Source: UBA4732 sp002404095
Lineage (GTDB): Bacteria; Planctomycetota; Planctomycetia; Gemmatales; Gemmataceae
DNA length: 46,640 nucleotides
Direction of reading: 5' to 3'
Assembly: GCA_036783645.1 (NCBI GenBank)
Contig: DAIPWT010000037.1
Location: forward strand, 1-46,640
Position numbers and translations under genes: made by a program. A model generated the notes under the pieces. It had not been told where the DNA came from. It worked only from the letters and a program-made list of their open reading frames with translations, and ran no database searches. This document shows positions 1 to 9,322 of the stretch, piece after piece (the stretch's first letter is position 1; each line of letters begins with the position of its first letter).

Positions 1-71
1 AGTTCCCGCCCCGTCGCGGCCAGCCGGATGGGTAAAAAGGGTTACAGTCGAAGTATGAGCGCCCCGTCGGG

Positions 72-275
72 TTAGGGCCGTTTGGTATCGGCGTTCCCTG
101 CCGGCGACGCACAGGCCGCCGCCCCCAGACGGACGGTCTGCAAATACTCCATTCCTTTGGAGCCGGAAACCGTGTGATACCGCAGCACCGGCGGACGGGC
201 CGACGCTTCCATGAAGGCAAGCAGACGCTCGTAGCGGACGGAACGCATATGCCGTTCGAGCTGCTCCGGCGTCAC
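72..275 (-). CDS. Small hypothetical protein
   Basis: A GTG-started open frame of 67 codons. The middle (PEQLERHMRSVRYERLLAF) looks like a normal amphipathic helix rather than a GC-rich shadow, and is vaguely like short phage tail-assembly proteins, but that resemblance is only an impression. The in-frame sequence upstream of the GTG reaches a stop within four codons, so it is not the tail of a longer gene in this frame. It may be a relic. No function can be assigned. Confidence 0.3.
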   Translation of the reverse strand: MTPEQLERHMRSVRYERLLAFMEASARPPVLRYHTVSGSKGMEYLQTVRLGAAACASPAGNADTKRP

Positions 276-634
276 CCCCCAGTTCTATGTAAAAGAGCGT
301 GTCGGAGCGCCGACATCCTTGTAAAATGCGCACGCGAGCAGCCCGGCTCGACCCGGATCGGCCCCAGCAGCGTCCAGAAGACCTCGACCCTCTTCAGGAT
401 CCCGAACCCTTACCGGGAATTCAGGAGCAACGCGCCGTGACTTGAGATGGATACCTGTGCTATCCGGCAAGGCAACTTTTCGGAAGCATTTGTAAGCCGT
501 CGCCGGCCCGCTCGAGCGCGAGCGAATCCGCGTTACTGTCCCCAAACCTCGCGTTGAAAAGTGGCGCCGCGAATCGAACGGGAAGGCCGTGAAGCCGTTT
601 CACAGGCCGGCGGAAGGAGAGAATGAAGCATCGG
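276..634. other. Stretch without a supportable gene
   Basis: About 360 bases between the small hypothetical protein and the PIN toxin stop codon. Open frames exist on both strands, but their translations are rich in Arg, Pro and Gly without domain-like patterns. I saw no long hairpin or tandem repeat here. It may be decayed DNA of a mobile or phage-like gene. Confidence 0.35.
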
Positions 635-1081
635 CTAGGGGGTGAAAAGCGGAACGCCGACAGCCGCGGCCGCGGCCTTCAACTTGCCGTCCAGCGTAGC
701 CAGGGGCAAGCCACGACGACTCGCAAGTTCGAGGTAGGTAGCGTCGTAAACCGAGAGTTGATAGGTTCTGGCCAGGACGAGAGTTTCTCTCCAAGCCCGA
801 GGCGCCGTCTGTTCGTCCACCACGATCGTCATAGTCCGAACTTCAGCCAGGAATTGCAGCACCTTCACTTCCGTCGTTCGCTTTCGGCGCTCCCCGACCA
901 GCAAGCAGTTCGCAACCTCAACCGGCCACAACGAAGGTACGAACGCCCGCGCGTCCGGCATGGCGTCGCCGACGCTCTCCGCATAGGCATTGGCCTCATC
1001 CTCAAAGGCCCAGGCCATGACTATGGAGGAGTCCAGGACGAACCGTTTCTGGGGCTTCCTTGCTCTTTTTTTACTTGGCAT
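635..1081 (-). CDS. vapC: VapC-type PIN-domain toxin
   Basis: A 148-residue PIN-domain protein, predicted to be a Mg2+-dependent ribonuclease that cleaves tRNA or other RNA when freed from its antitoxin. The four acidic positions of the PIN active site are visible: D17 (in FVLDSSIVMAW), E55 (in WPVEVAN), D113 (in VYDATYLELA) and D131 (in LATLDGKL). The length is normal apart from about 12 basic residues before the first strand. It lies 27 bp downstream of the antitoxin at 1109-1354 on the same strand, so the two are probably one operon with antitoxin first. The family call is strong; the target RNA cannot be read from the sequence. Confidence 0.9.
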   Translation of the reverse strand: MPSKKRARKPQKRFVLDSSIVMAWAFEDEANAYAESVGDAMPDARAFVPSLWPVEVANCLLVGERRKRTTEVKVLQFLAEVRTMTIVVDEQTAPRAWRETLVLARTYQLSVYDATYLELASRRGLPLATLDGKLKAAAAAVGVPLFTP

Positions 1082-1108
1082 AACGCTTCTTTTCGACGCC
1101 GCTCATCC

Positions 1109-1354
1109 CTAAAATCGGCGACCCTCTTCGATCAGATCACGAATGGTCAGTTCGGGGCCGAGGGTCACGCCTTTCCGCAATTCGCGGATTCGCCGCATCG
1201 CTCCGCGGGGGTCGGGCTTGTCTTCGGCCTCCGGAGGGACCAGCTGCGCCACCGGCTGACCGTGCTTGGTAATCAGAATACTCTCGCCCTGCGCCACCCG
1301 AGCCAGGAGTTCCGCCAGGTGGGTTTTCGCTTCGTAGGCGCCGACTGTTGTCAT
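1109..1354 (-). CDS. Phd/YefM-type antitoxin
   Basis: An 81-residue protein with the Phd/YefM N-terminal DNA-binding fold: VGAYEAKTHLAELLARVAQGE followed by a strand region reading ILITKHGQPVAQLVP. In this family the N-terminus dimerises and binds the operon operator, and the flexible C-terminus (here residues 45-81, charged) wraps around the toxin. It precedes the PIN toxin by 27 bp. Pairing of a Phd-type antitoxin with a VapC-type toxin is common. A direct repeat just upstream (1376-1396) may be its operator. Confidence 0.9.
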   Translation of the reverse strand: MTTVGAYEAKTHLAELLARVAQGESILITKHGQPVAQLVPPEAEDKPDPRGAMRRIRELRKGVTLGPELTIRDLIEEGRRF

Positions 1355-1375
1355 AGACTTTCTCTCAATAGAATG

Positions 1376-1396
1376 GACCAGTTGAATCCGACCAGT
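1376..1396 (-). promoter_or_regulatory. Candidate antitoxin operator (direct repeat)
   Basis: The heptamer GACCAGT occurs twice, exactly repeated, with a 7-base spacer (1376-1382 and 1390-1396, plus-strand reading). It ends 21 bases before the antitoxin start codon at 1354. Two contacts spaced 14 bp apart upstream of an autoregulated toxin-antitoxin operon would suit a dimeric Phd-type repressor. Seen directly as a repeat; the operator role is inference. Confidence 0.35.
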
Positions 1397-1471
1397 CTAA
1401 CAGATCAGAGCGGAATTCGCAACCATCATCTTTCGGGGTAGTGTCTCCCACCGCTCGCCCAGGTCGCCGAC

Positions 1472-4400
1472 TCAGCCGTTGGCCAAGAATTCCGGCGAAC
1501 TCTCGAACATCAGACGGATCGTGTAGTCGCTCATCCCGGAGGCAGCCCAGCCGTTGATCTCGTCCGCGCTGGCCGTGCGGTGGAGCAAGGTGGAGTAGTA
1601 TAGCGCGACCAGGTCGGTGCGGAACTCCAGCCCCAGCAGGAAGTTCTCCGCCACCTGGGCCTCGGTCTGCCCGCCCCTCAGTTCGGCGACGTGGCCCGTG
1701 ATCTCGCCGGCGTCAGCCGTGCGGTTGAGCAACAACTTGTAAAGCGCCTGCACGAAGCGCTCCGGCGGCGAGCCGCTGTTGGTCAGCGTCTGGGCATGGA
1801 GGAAGAACTCCGGACTCCCGAGGATCCCGCCGAGTATGGTCTCCTCGCTAAACCCGGCCAGCAGGCCCGCGACGTGGCTCTGCTCCTCGACGCCGTCTGC
1901 CGTGCGGCCCAGGTAGCTCCGATACCAGCCCTTGACCAGGTTGTCGCGGCCTTCCGCCGAGTTCTCGATGCCCTGCTCCACCACAGCCGGGCCGTTCGGC
2001 GCTCCATTCAGGACGGCGACCCAGCCGTTCAGTTCCGCCACGCTGCCAGCGCGCCCCAGCTCATCGAGATACAGAGCCTGGATGAACCGCTGTTGCGGTG
2101 ACAGGCCCATGAAGGCGGCGGTTCGGTCCGCGGTATCTGGACTCAGGTAGACGCTTGACGATATGGCATCGGTGATCGGCGTGCTGGCGATGTCGTTGTA
2201 GTTGGCGGCGCCCGTGAAGCTCCAGGAGTCGCTGTACGTCCCGGCGTTCGTGTGTGACGTATTCAGCGTCACACTGCCGACAGCGGCCCCCGTCTCGCCG
2301 TTCACGCCGGTGATCGACGTGATGGTCGCCGTGTGCGGGCTGCCGTCGAACTTCACGGTGTACGGCGTCACCACGACCGTCGCGTTGGCCTTGTTGATGG
2401 TGTCGGTGATGGTCGTGCTGGCGATGGTTTTGTAGTTGGCGGCGCCCGCGAAGCTCCAGGAGTCGCTATACACGCCGCCGTTCGTGTGCGTCGTGTTCAG
2501 CGTCGTCGTGCCGACCTTCGATCCTGTTTCGCCGTTGACGCCGGTGATCGACGTGACGGTCGCCGTGTGCGGAGTGCCGTCGTACGTCACGGTGTACGGC
2601 GTGACTGTGAACGTCGCATCGGCCTTGTTGATGGTGAAGTTCTTGCTGTCGGCGCCGCCTGTATGGTTGGCGTCGCCGGCATAGGTGTAGCTCGCCGCAG
2701 CCAAGCCCGCCTTCACGTTGTTCGTGTAGCTCGCCGTCGGCGTTAGGTTCAAGCCCCCCGCTCCCGTCACCAACACCGTGGCCGGCGTCTGCGCCAAGCC
2801 CGTGTAGGTAAACGGACCACCGTTGATCGTCACCACGACCGTCGATGAGGCCATGTTGATGGTATCGGTGATCTTCGTGCTGGCGATGTCGTTGTAGTTG
2901 GCGCCTGTGAAACTCCAGGAGTCGCTGTACGTGCCGGCGTTCGTGTGCGTCGTACTCAACGTGACGACGCCGACAGCGGACCCCGTCTCGCCGTTCACGC
3001 CGGTGATCGTGTAGGTCGCCGTGTGCGCACCGCCATCGTACGTCACGCTGTACGGCGTGACCACGACCGTCTCGTTCGCCTTGGTGACCGTCAAGGTCGT
3101 GCTTGTGTCGGTGGCGGCGCCGAAGCTCTGGTTCCCCGCGAAGGCGTAGGTAACGGTATACGGACCACCCGCGACCCCCAGACTCGCCGTGCTGAACGTG
3201 GTCGTGAAGTTGCCGCTGCCATCCACCTGGGCGGTCTGGGTGACCGAGTTGAGCGTGATCGATACGCTCGATCCCGTAGGAAATGCCGCGCCGGAGCCTA
3301 GATGGCCCGTCAACGTGGTCGTGGAAGTGCCGTAGACGATGGACGGTGAGGCGAGAGCGCCGAAGGTCGGGACCAATCTATTATTCGTCAGGCTGAAGCT
3401 GGCGGGGGTCGTGATGCCGCTAGCCGTGGCCGAGACGGTGTAGCCACCGCCGGTGCGGTTGGCCGTGGCGGTGGCACTCGCCGTGCCGGTGCCGCTGATG
3501 GTCGCCGGGCTTCCACTGATGGTCGCCGACGCCCCGCTCGGCGGCGGGGTGAATGTGACCAGACCGCCCGCCACGGGTTCGCTCGGGTTGTTGGCGGTGA
3601 CCGTCACGACCAGCGGGGCGGAGAAGGCGGTGGATACGTCTGTGGACTGGCCGCTTCCCGAAGTGACGGCGATGGTGAACCCACACGACTCGAAGGCACG
3701 GATATCCACGGTGCCGTTGACGAGGCGCGGATCGCCGCGCGAGTCGGTGGTGACGCCGGTGGGAATGAGGGCGTTGTTGCCCGCGTCGATGGCGGGGCTG
3801 CCGGGCAGCAGGGGCATCGTCTGGGTCGGGCCGCCGTAATGGCCCAGAGGGACCAGGCCCAGGTTCGTCAGACTGGGCAAGACGATGTTGCCGTTGACCC
3901 CGTTGGTGAGCCCGCCGGAGCCGCCCGTGCCGATCAGGTTATAGCTGCCCGAGACGTCGGCAAATAAGTTCAAGATGTCACTGGCCCCGGAAGAGTTCGT
4001 ATTGCCGGCGACGATGGTGTTGGTCAGCGTGGACGTGCCGACCCTGATGTACAGGCCGCCGCCGACGCCGCCGTTGGCGGAGTTGCCGCTGACGGTGCAG
4101 TTGGTCAGCGTCGCCGTGCCGCTGTTGAACAGGCCGCCGCCGCTGCTGGCGCTGCCGCCGCTGATCGTCAGTCCCGAGATTGACGCGGTGACACTCGCAT
4201 CGACCTGGAACACCCGGCTCAGCCCGCCGCCGCTGACCGTCACGCCCGCCGCCGGGCCCGTGATCGTCTCCGTCCCGGTCGTGTCGCTCAGCTCGAGCTG
4301 GTTGCCGTTCAGGGTGATCGTCTTTGGCGTGTTGAACACCGTTTTGTCAAAGGTGATCGTCTCGGCCCCCCGGTCGTATTCGCCTGGACGATCGCCTGGC

Positions 4401-4575
4401 GCAGGTCGGTCTGACCAGTGATGGGCGTGTCGGTGGGGTTGTTGACGACGATCGTTGATAAAACACAACGGTCCTCAAGCGCCTCAAGAGCCAAGTGGGT
4501 CCGACGTGACGCCTGGCGAATGGTGCGGGCGGCGGGGCGCGTGAACAACTGGCGAATCCAGGAACGCATCAACAT
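1472..4575 (-). CDS. Large DUF4214 exoprotein, frameshifted near its N-terminus
   Basis: A predicted secreted or surface protein of about 1,030 residues. The ATG at 4575 has a GGAG upstream and opens MLMRSWIRQL, followed by the planctomycete extracellular motif LALEALEDRCVLS. This frame is left at a run of six C (plus strand, 4366-4371); one further base would join NTTGG to AETITFDKTVF and the long downstream frame. Order after the break: right-handed beta-helix repeats with a PAIDAG-type end (to about 3680), a bacterial Ig-like domain (about 3690-3390), several Ig-like MBG-type repeats (about 3390-2150, three sharing TGVNGETG), then DUF4214 repeats (about 2150-1472). Exoproteins at 18565 and 21895 have the same start and end architecture. 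The break could be a sequencing error, a true mutation or slippage. Confidence 0.8.
2160..3071. repeat. Repeated Ig-like coding units
   Basis: Three units of roughly 210-220 bp, about 2163-2384, 2394-2612 and 2861-3071, are closely similar at DNA level. Each encodes a segment with TPYTV or TPYSV, HTA, TGVNGETG and YSDSWSF. A more divergent Ig-like unit lies between the second and third. They are in-frame domain duplications inside the exoprotein gene and could recombine to change its length. Confidence 0.8.
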
Positions 4576-4652
4576 GGGAACTCCGGAAACAAGGTGAAAT
4601 AGCGGCGAAAACCGTCCGTCCCGCGGGCGGACTGAGCCAGGGGTCAAGGGTA

Positions 4653-5807
4653 TCATACAGATCCCGCGGCGCGGACCGTCGCCGCAACGTCACCGAGACA
4701 CTCGGTGGGGACCACGAAGGAACTCTCCAGCAACTTCTCGTCGTCGTTGATCAGGTCGGGGAACCGCCGTGGCAGCAGCGCCACGGCGAAGACTTCTTGA
4801 ACGCCGCTCTCGAACTTGAGCAGTGCTACCGTCTCGCCGCGGCGCAGGTCCACGACGCAGACGCCGCATGTCCGCTGCTCCGGCGCGAGCCGCTCGGTGA
4901 TCGGGATGCCGCTGAAGACGGCCGACTCGCGGACCTGCGACAGCCCGACGAAGGCGAGATCGCTCGCGAAGTCGAGCCCGCGCGTGAACCCCGGCACGGC
5001 GGCAACCGCCTCGTACCGCCCGGTGTTCAGGTCCACGGCGCCGAGCGTCCCCGAGCCCGATTCGCAGACCCACAGCCGGCCGCCGTACCAGCGCGGCGAG
5101 TGGGGCATCGACAGGCCTCGGCAGAGGATCGTGCCGGAGTCCACGTCCATCAGGACGCCGCCCCTGGCCTTGTTCGGCCGCCAGCCAGCCATCTCGTTCG
5201 TCTCGCCCAGCGCGGTGACGTACTTCGGCCTGCCGTCCACCATCGCCAGGCCGTTGAGGTGGCAGCGGTCCGACGGCTCCAGCTCGGTGACGAACGGCGG
5301 CCGCCAGCGCGGCACGAAGCTCGACTCGGGGTCGAGCGTGGCGAGACAGGAGAAGCGGGTGTTGACGAACCAGAGCTGGCCGCCGGCGCCGTAGGCCATC
5401 TCGTGGATCAGGACGTTGCCGGTGACGTGGCTGGAGCGGGGCAGGAAGCAGGCGTCGTGGGCGCCGGCGGGCTCCAGGCGGCGGGCGACGTCGCGGTTGT
5501 CGCGGAACTCCCAGACCTGAATGGTGGTGCCGATGGCGAGCTTCGCACCGCCGTCGGCCAGGGCCAGGCCCATTGGGGCCTGGAACGCGCGGTAGTGGGT
5601 ATTGAGGTGATCGCCCTCGTCGCGGACTATCACGAGCCTGCCGGCCTGGTAGGTGGTGACGAGCAGCGACGCGGCGATCTGCCGCAACAGGGCGGGGAAG
5701 TTCGGCGTGTGGGTAGCGCGGAGCGGCCCAGGGTCTTCCACCTTGGGGAGGGTCTGGGCTGGCGTCAGGCTGTCGTGGGCGGTTCGGGTCGTCACCAAAC
5801 ACCTCAT
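4653..5807 (-). CDS. TIGR03032 family protein (paralogue 1)
   Basis: About 384 residues, matching the TIGR03032 family of unknown function and related to the protein at 25280-26353 in the window. Shared landmarks are the N-terminal TTYQAGRL block, the FVNTRFSCLATL block, RWRPPFV, DRCHLNGLA, and SMPHSPRWYGGRLWV. These alternating strand and Gly-rich stretches suggest a beta-propeller-like fold, which is inference. The start is uncertain: ATG at 5807 is used, but ATG at 5840 and GTG at 5849 are in frame and none has a good ribosome binding site. The gene lies 77 bp upstream of the exoprotein on the same strand, so co-transcription is possible. No catalytic motif was recognised. Confidence 0.85.
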   Translation of the reverse strand: MRCLVTTRTAHDSLTPAQTLPKVEDPGPLRATHTPNFPALLRQIAASLLVTTYQAGRLVIVRDEGDHLNTHYRAFQAPMGLALADGGAKLAIGTTIQVWEFRDNRDVARRLEPAGAHDACFLPRSSHVTGNVLIHEMAYGAGGQLWFVNTRFSCLATLDPESSFVPRWRPPFVTELEPSDRCHLNGLAMVDGRPKYVTALGETNEMAGWRPNKARGGVLMDVDSGTILCRGLSMPHSPRWYGGRLWVCESGSGTLGAVDLNTGRYEAVAAVPGFTRGLDFASDLAFVGLSQVRESAVFSGIPITERLAPEQRTCGVCVVDLRRGETVALLKFESGVQEVFAVALLPRRFPDLINDDEKLLESSFVVPTECLGDVAATVRAAGSV

Positions 5808-5849
5808 AAACGCGCAGGAATCCGCCAAACCGGTGCGCATGATCGGCAC

Positions 5850-6142
5850 GCACGGGCAATGTCAGCGGGTGAAACGGGTCGCCGAACGCTGTTCGGTCCT
5901 ATGGAACTTCGGATGCGATCAATTACTTCGCTGGAGATGGACCTTGACGAGACAAGGAGGAAGTTCACTCCTTGCAACGCATCCGCACAGCGCTGCGAAC
6001 CTACCAGGGTTCGTCGTGCGGCAAAAGGAAGCGTCCCAGAGGACGCCGCGATTAGGTTTGGAGGGGGCGCGTTATCTATCAATTCTTGGTTTACGCATCG
6101 ATTCCTCGCAGAACGGGGCAGCCTTACGGTTAAAGTCGAGAC
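5850..6142. other. Intergenic stretch, nothing recognised
   Basis: About 290 bases between the TIGR03032 gene and the stop of the Ser/Thr kinase. Base composition is a little less GC-rich than the flanks. No long palindrome, tandem repeat or convincing gene was seen. It should contain the kinase terminator and the promoter of the TIGR03032 gene, but neither stands out. Confidence 0.4.
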
Positions 6143-8446
6143 TCACCTTGCCTCGATCACGCCGCCGTCCCATCCGATCTTGCACTTGGGCAACGCCTTC
6201 GTTAGCTCGTCGATACCCGCGGCGGTGACCTTTGTCTTTCTCAGGTACAGCAACGTCAAGTTCGTGAAGCCCTTGAGGTAGGCCAATCCTGCGTCGCTCA
6301 CCTGCGAGTTATCGCAGTTCAGTTGCGTAAGCGGCATTCCCTTCAGCGGCGACAGGTCCGACACTTGGCTGCCGTGGATCATCAGATGCGTAAGAGACAT
6401 CCCTTTGAGCGGCGACAGGTCCGACACTTGGCTCGAGTCGCAATTGAAAAGGTAGAGCTTCATGTCCTTGAGCGGGGTCAGGTCACTGACCTGGGTATCC
6501 TCGATCGTGAGCCTCTCCAGGGGCATCCCTTTGAGCGGCGACAGGTCCATGACTTTCCGCGATCCGCTCAAGTCGAGCAAGCGGAGCGTTTGCATGTTCT
6601 GCAACGGGGACAGGTCGGAAACGCCCGTGGAATACAGATCCAAACGGGTCAATCCCATCCCCCGCAGCGGCCAAAGGTCGGTCACGTTCGCTCCCCTGAT
6701 ATGAAGGACGTGCACGCCTGGCATCGCCCGAACGGGGGAAATGTCCCGCAGTTCGGGTCCGACAATCCACAGATCGATTTCGTCGTGGCCAGGCCACTTG
6801 ATCTGACCGCTGTAGCCCGGGTTGAGTTCTTTCAAGCGAGCGATGACAGCCTTTACCTGCTCGGCCTCCGGCATGGCGGCCACGGAACGCTCCCAGGCGG
6901 CCGCGTCGAGGAAAGCCTTGGCGGTCTTCACGTCATGCGGCGCCTCTTGACTGACCCGCACGACCTGCCGGCCGTTTTCCGTGACGGTGATCAGTTCCCG
7001 ACTTACGACCTTGCCGTCCTTGCTGGCTTCGACCGTGTAACTACCGGGCTTCAGGCGGATTTCCTTGGCCCCCGCTCCCGTGATGACGATATCCGACCCG
7101 TCGATCTTGATGCTGACGCCGGGGTCATCGACTTCGACGACCAACGTCCCTTCCGGGGAGAACAGGCGGACGACCGTGCCGCGGAAATTGGTGACGCCGG
7201 TCGCCTCCGTGAAGCCGAAGCCGCCGACCAACATCAGGAGTACGGCCGCGGCGGTTGCCCAACGGCGAGTACGGAAACGCCGCCGAATCGCCGGCACAGC
7301 TTCTGGCGTTGCCGTCACCAGCGGCGCCTTCGCCACTGGCGCCAGCGGAAGAGTCGGTGAGCCTTGCATCTCCGCCAGCCCACGCCCCAGCAGGTCCGCC
7401 ACCTCTCGGGCCGTGGCAATGCGGTCGTCGGGTTTCTTGGCGTGCAGTCGCGTGATGATCTCGCAGAGCCACAGCGGCACTTCGGGGATGATCTCCGGGA
7501 TCGGTCGCGGCGTATCCTCGACCACCCGTTTGAGGACGGCGAGCGTGCTTTTGGCCCGGAACGGCGGCCGACCCGAACACATCGTGTAGAGCACACTGCC
7601 CAGGCTGAACAAGTCGGCTCGATGGTCGAGCTTTTCGTCTTGCGCCTGTTCGGGGGACATATACATCGGCGTCCCGGCGATGGTTCCCGACTGGGTCAAA
7701 CTGGCGTCGTCGGCGGCACGGGCCAACCCGAAGTCGGTGATCTTAACGCACTGGTTGGGGCCGGCCTCGATGAGAATGTTTGCCGGCTTGACGTCCCGGT
7801 GAATGAGTCCTTGAGCGTGGGCGGCGGCCAGCCCCTCGGCGATCCGCCGGCCGATCCGCACCACTTCCGCCGTCTCCAAAGGCCCCGTCCGATCAAGCCG
7901 TTGCTGGAGCGTTTCTCCGGGGATGAACTCCATCACCAGATACGGCAGCGGTTGCTCCTCGACCGCGTAGACCTGGACGACGTTCTCGTGCCGAACCTTG
8001 GCCGACGAGCGGGCCTCGCGCACAAATCGTTTACGGGCGGGAGACGTGGCGGCGATCTGCGCGGTCAGCGCCTTGATCGCGACCACGCGCTGCAGCGTCT
8101 CGTCGAAGGCTCGGAACACGATGCCGAAGCCGCCACGACCGAGGACTTCGAGAACCTCGTAATGTCCGATGCGGCCGAGGGAGTCCCGCCAGGTGGGCGG
8201 CTCGAGGAAACCGAGCGAATCGTCCGGCCCGGTCTGTTCGCCCACCGTCCTGTCCAGGTGATCGGCGGCCGGGTGGTCTAAGAGGGGGTCGGCCTGATTG
8301 TGAGCCTGCAGCAGCGCCTCGACGTTGTGGCGGAGGGCGGCGTCCTCGGCGCAAGCTTCGTCCAGAAAAGCAGTCCGCTCTGCACTGGTGGTCTTATCCA
8401 GGGCCGCCAGGAAAACGGCTTTCATCATGTCGATGGTCACAGTCAT
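6143..8446 (-). CDS. Membrane Ser/Thr protein kinase with leucine-rich repeats
   Basis: A 767-residue Hanks-type kinase. The start at 8446 is set by GAGGAG five bases upstream. The N-terminal 90 residues resemble the short helical region common in planctomycete kinases. Kinase domain about 95-355: glycine loop G103-R-G-G-F-G108, K125 in VAIK, E144 likely in helix C, HRDVKPAN with D218, DFG at 238-240, and APE-like SPEQ at 264-267. All catalytic residues are present, so it should be active. One transmembrane helix follows at about 396-413, then a PEGA-like domain (about 425-500) and LRRs (about 570-760, repeated DLSPLKGM units) outside the cytoplasm. It lies 106 bp downstream of an ECF sigma factor, a typical planctomycete pairing. 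Confidence 0.95.
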   Translation of the reverse strand: MTVTIDMMKAVFLAALDKTTSAERTAFLDEACAEDAALRHNVEALLQAHNQADPLLDHPAADHLDRTVGEQTGPDDSLGFLEPPTWRDSLGRIGHYEVLEVLGRGGFGIVFRAFDETLQRVVAIKALTAQIAATSPARKRFVREARSSAKVRHENVVQVYAVEEQPLPYLVMEFIPGETLQQRLDRTGPLETAEVVRIGRRIAEGLAAAHAQGLIHRDVKPANILIEAGPNQCVKITDFGLARAADDASLTQSGTIAGTPMYMSPEQAQDEKLDHRADLFSLGSVLYTMCSGRPPFRAKSTLAVLKRVVEDTPRPIPEIIPEVPLWLCEIITRLHAKKPDDRIATAREVADLLGRGLAEMQGSPTLPLAPVAKAPLVTATPEAVPAIRRRFRTRRWATAAAVLLMLVGGFGFTEATGVTNFRGTVVRLFSPEGTLVVEVDDPGVSIKIDGSDIVITGAGAKEIRLKPGSYTVEASKDGKVVSRELITVTENGRQVVRVSQEAPHDVKTAKAFLDAAAWERSVAAMPEAEQVKAVIARLKELNPGYSGQIKWPGHDEIDLWIVGPELRDISPVRAMPGVHVLHIRGANVTDLWPLRGMGLTRLDLYSTGVSDLSPLQNMQTLRLLDLSGSRKVMDLSPLKGMPLERLTIEDTQVSDLTPLKDMKLYLFNCDSSQVSDLSPLKGMSLTHLMIHGSQVSDLSPLKGMPLTQLNCDNSQVSDAGLAYLKGFTNLTLLYLRKTKVTAAGIDELTKALPKCKIGWDGGVIEAR

Positions 8447-8552
8447 CGCGGCTCCTCGGCTCGTTGCTGTGCGGTCGGACCCTCCACGCAGGAGTTCCAT
8501 CCACAATGCAAAAAATCAGGTCAAAGTGTCTCACGGCGGCGAAAAAAATGAC

Positions 8553-9119
8553 TTACCACGCCGGCGCGTCGCCCTCGCCGCCGATGTCGCAGCGAAGCCA
8601 CGCCCGGGCGGAACTCCATTGCCGGTAAGCCGTTGCGCGCGACACGCCGAGGGTCTCCGCAGCCTGTTCGATGGACAGCCCGGCGAAGAAATGTAGTTGG
8701 ACGATTTGCGCCGCCACGGGGTCTGCCGCCGTCAACCGGGTGAGCGCTTCATCCAGCGCGACGATCTCGTCCGGGAGGGGTCGAATCGGCACATCCAGGT
8801 CGTCCAGTTCGACACGGTGGAAGTCGCCGCCGTGCTTGACGGCTTTCTTCCTCCGAGCATTCTCGACGAGGATGCGACGCATGGACTCCGCGGCCGCGGC
8901 AAAAAAGTGCCCCCGCCCCTCGAACTTCTGGTCGCCCACCAAACGCAGGTACGCCTCGTGGACCAGGGCGGTGGGTTGGAGCGTCTGTCCCGGCGTCTCG
9001 ACGGCCAGTTTATGGGCGGCCAGTCGGCGCAACTCGTCGTAGACCAACGGCAAGAGCTGGCCGGCGGCGTTGGCGTCGCCCTGATGGATAGCGGATAGGA
9101 TTCGGGTCACTTCGCTCAT
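8553..9119 (-). CDS. ECF RNA polymerase sigma factor, TIGR02999 type
   Basis: A 188-residue ECF-type sigma factor. Starting at the ATG at 9119 gives MSEVTRILSAIHQGD; in-frame sequence upstream of it is not conserved-looking. Region 2 runs over LLPLVYDELRRLAAHKL and ALVHEAYLRLVG to FFAAAAESMRRILVENARR. Region 4 near the C-terminus contains LSIEQAAETLGVSRATAYRQW, the promoter -35 recognition helix. This sequence type matches TIGR02999, a group typical of planctomycetes and acidobacteria. There is no anti-sigma gene beside it; instead the Ser/Thr kinase follows on the same strand, so phosphorylation may control it. That regulatory link is inferred from known ECF-kinase pairings. Confidence 0.93.
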   Translation of the reverse strand: MSEVTRILSAIHQGDANAAGQLLPLVYDELRRLAAHKLAVETPGQTLQPTALVHEAYLRLVGDQKFEGRGHFFAAAAESMRRILVENARRKKAVKHGGDFHRVELDDLDVPIRPLPDEIVALDEALTRLTAADPVAAQIVQLHFFAGLSIEQAAETLGVSRATAYRQWSSARAWLRCDIGGEGDAPAW

Positions 9120-9236
9120 AGGCGAGACCGAAAGGCTTTGGACGGGTTGGTTCCGCAACCGGAGGAACCCACTTATCATTATCCGAGCGCGACTCCATTT
9201 TCAACGCCGTCGGCGACCAGTCGCCAGGCCCCCAGA

Positions 9237-9322
9237 CCTGGTAGTGTCTCAGTTTGCCCCATAAGTCCCATAGGACCTATAAGACCTATAGGACTTATGG
9301 GGCAAACTGAGACACTACCAGG
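9237..9322. repeat. Long palindrome, 38-bp arms
   Basis: Arms 9237-9274 and 9285-9322 are reverse complements with one mismatch, around a 10-base loop. The inner part is built from CATAAGTCC/CATAGG/CTATAAG-like words, so the sequence is also internally repetitive. It would form a very stable hairpin in RNA or cruciform in DNA. It is unlike the other palindromes in the window. It lacks a T-run, so it is not a classic terminator. Confidence 0.9.

Noticed and set aside
4797..6281. A 494-codon open frame on the plus strand
   Set aside because: Antisense to the TIGR03032 gene and to the end of the kinase gene; composition is that of a shadow frame.
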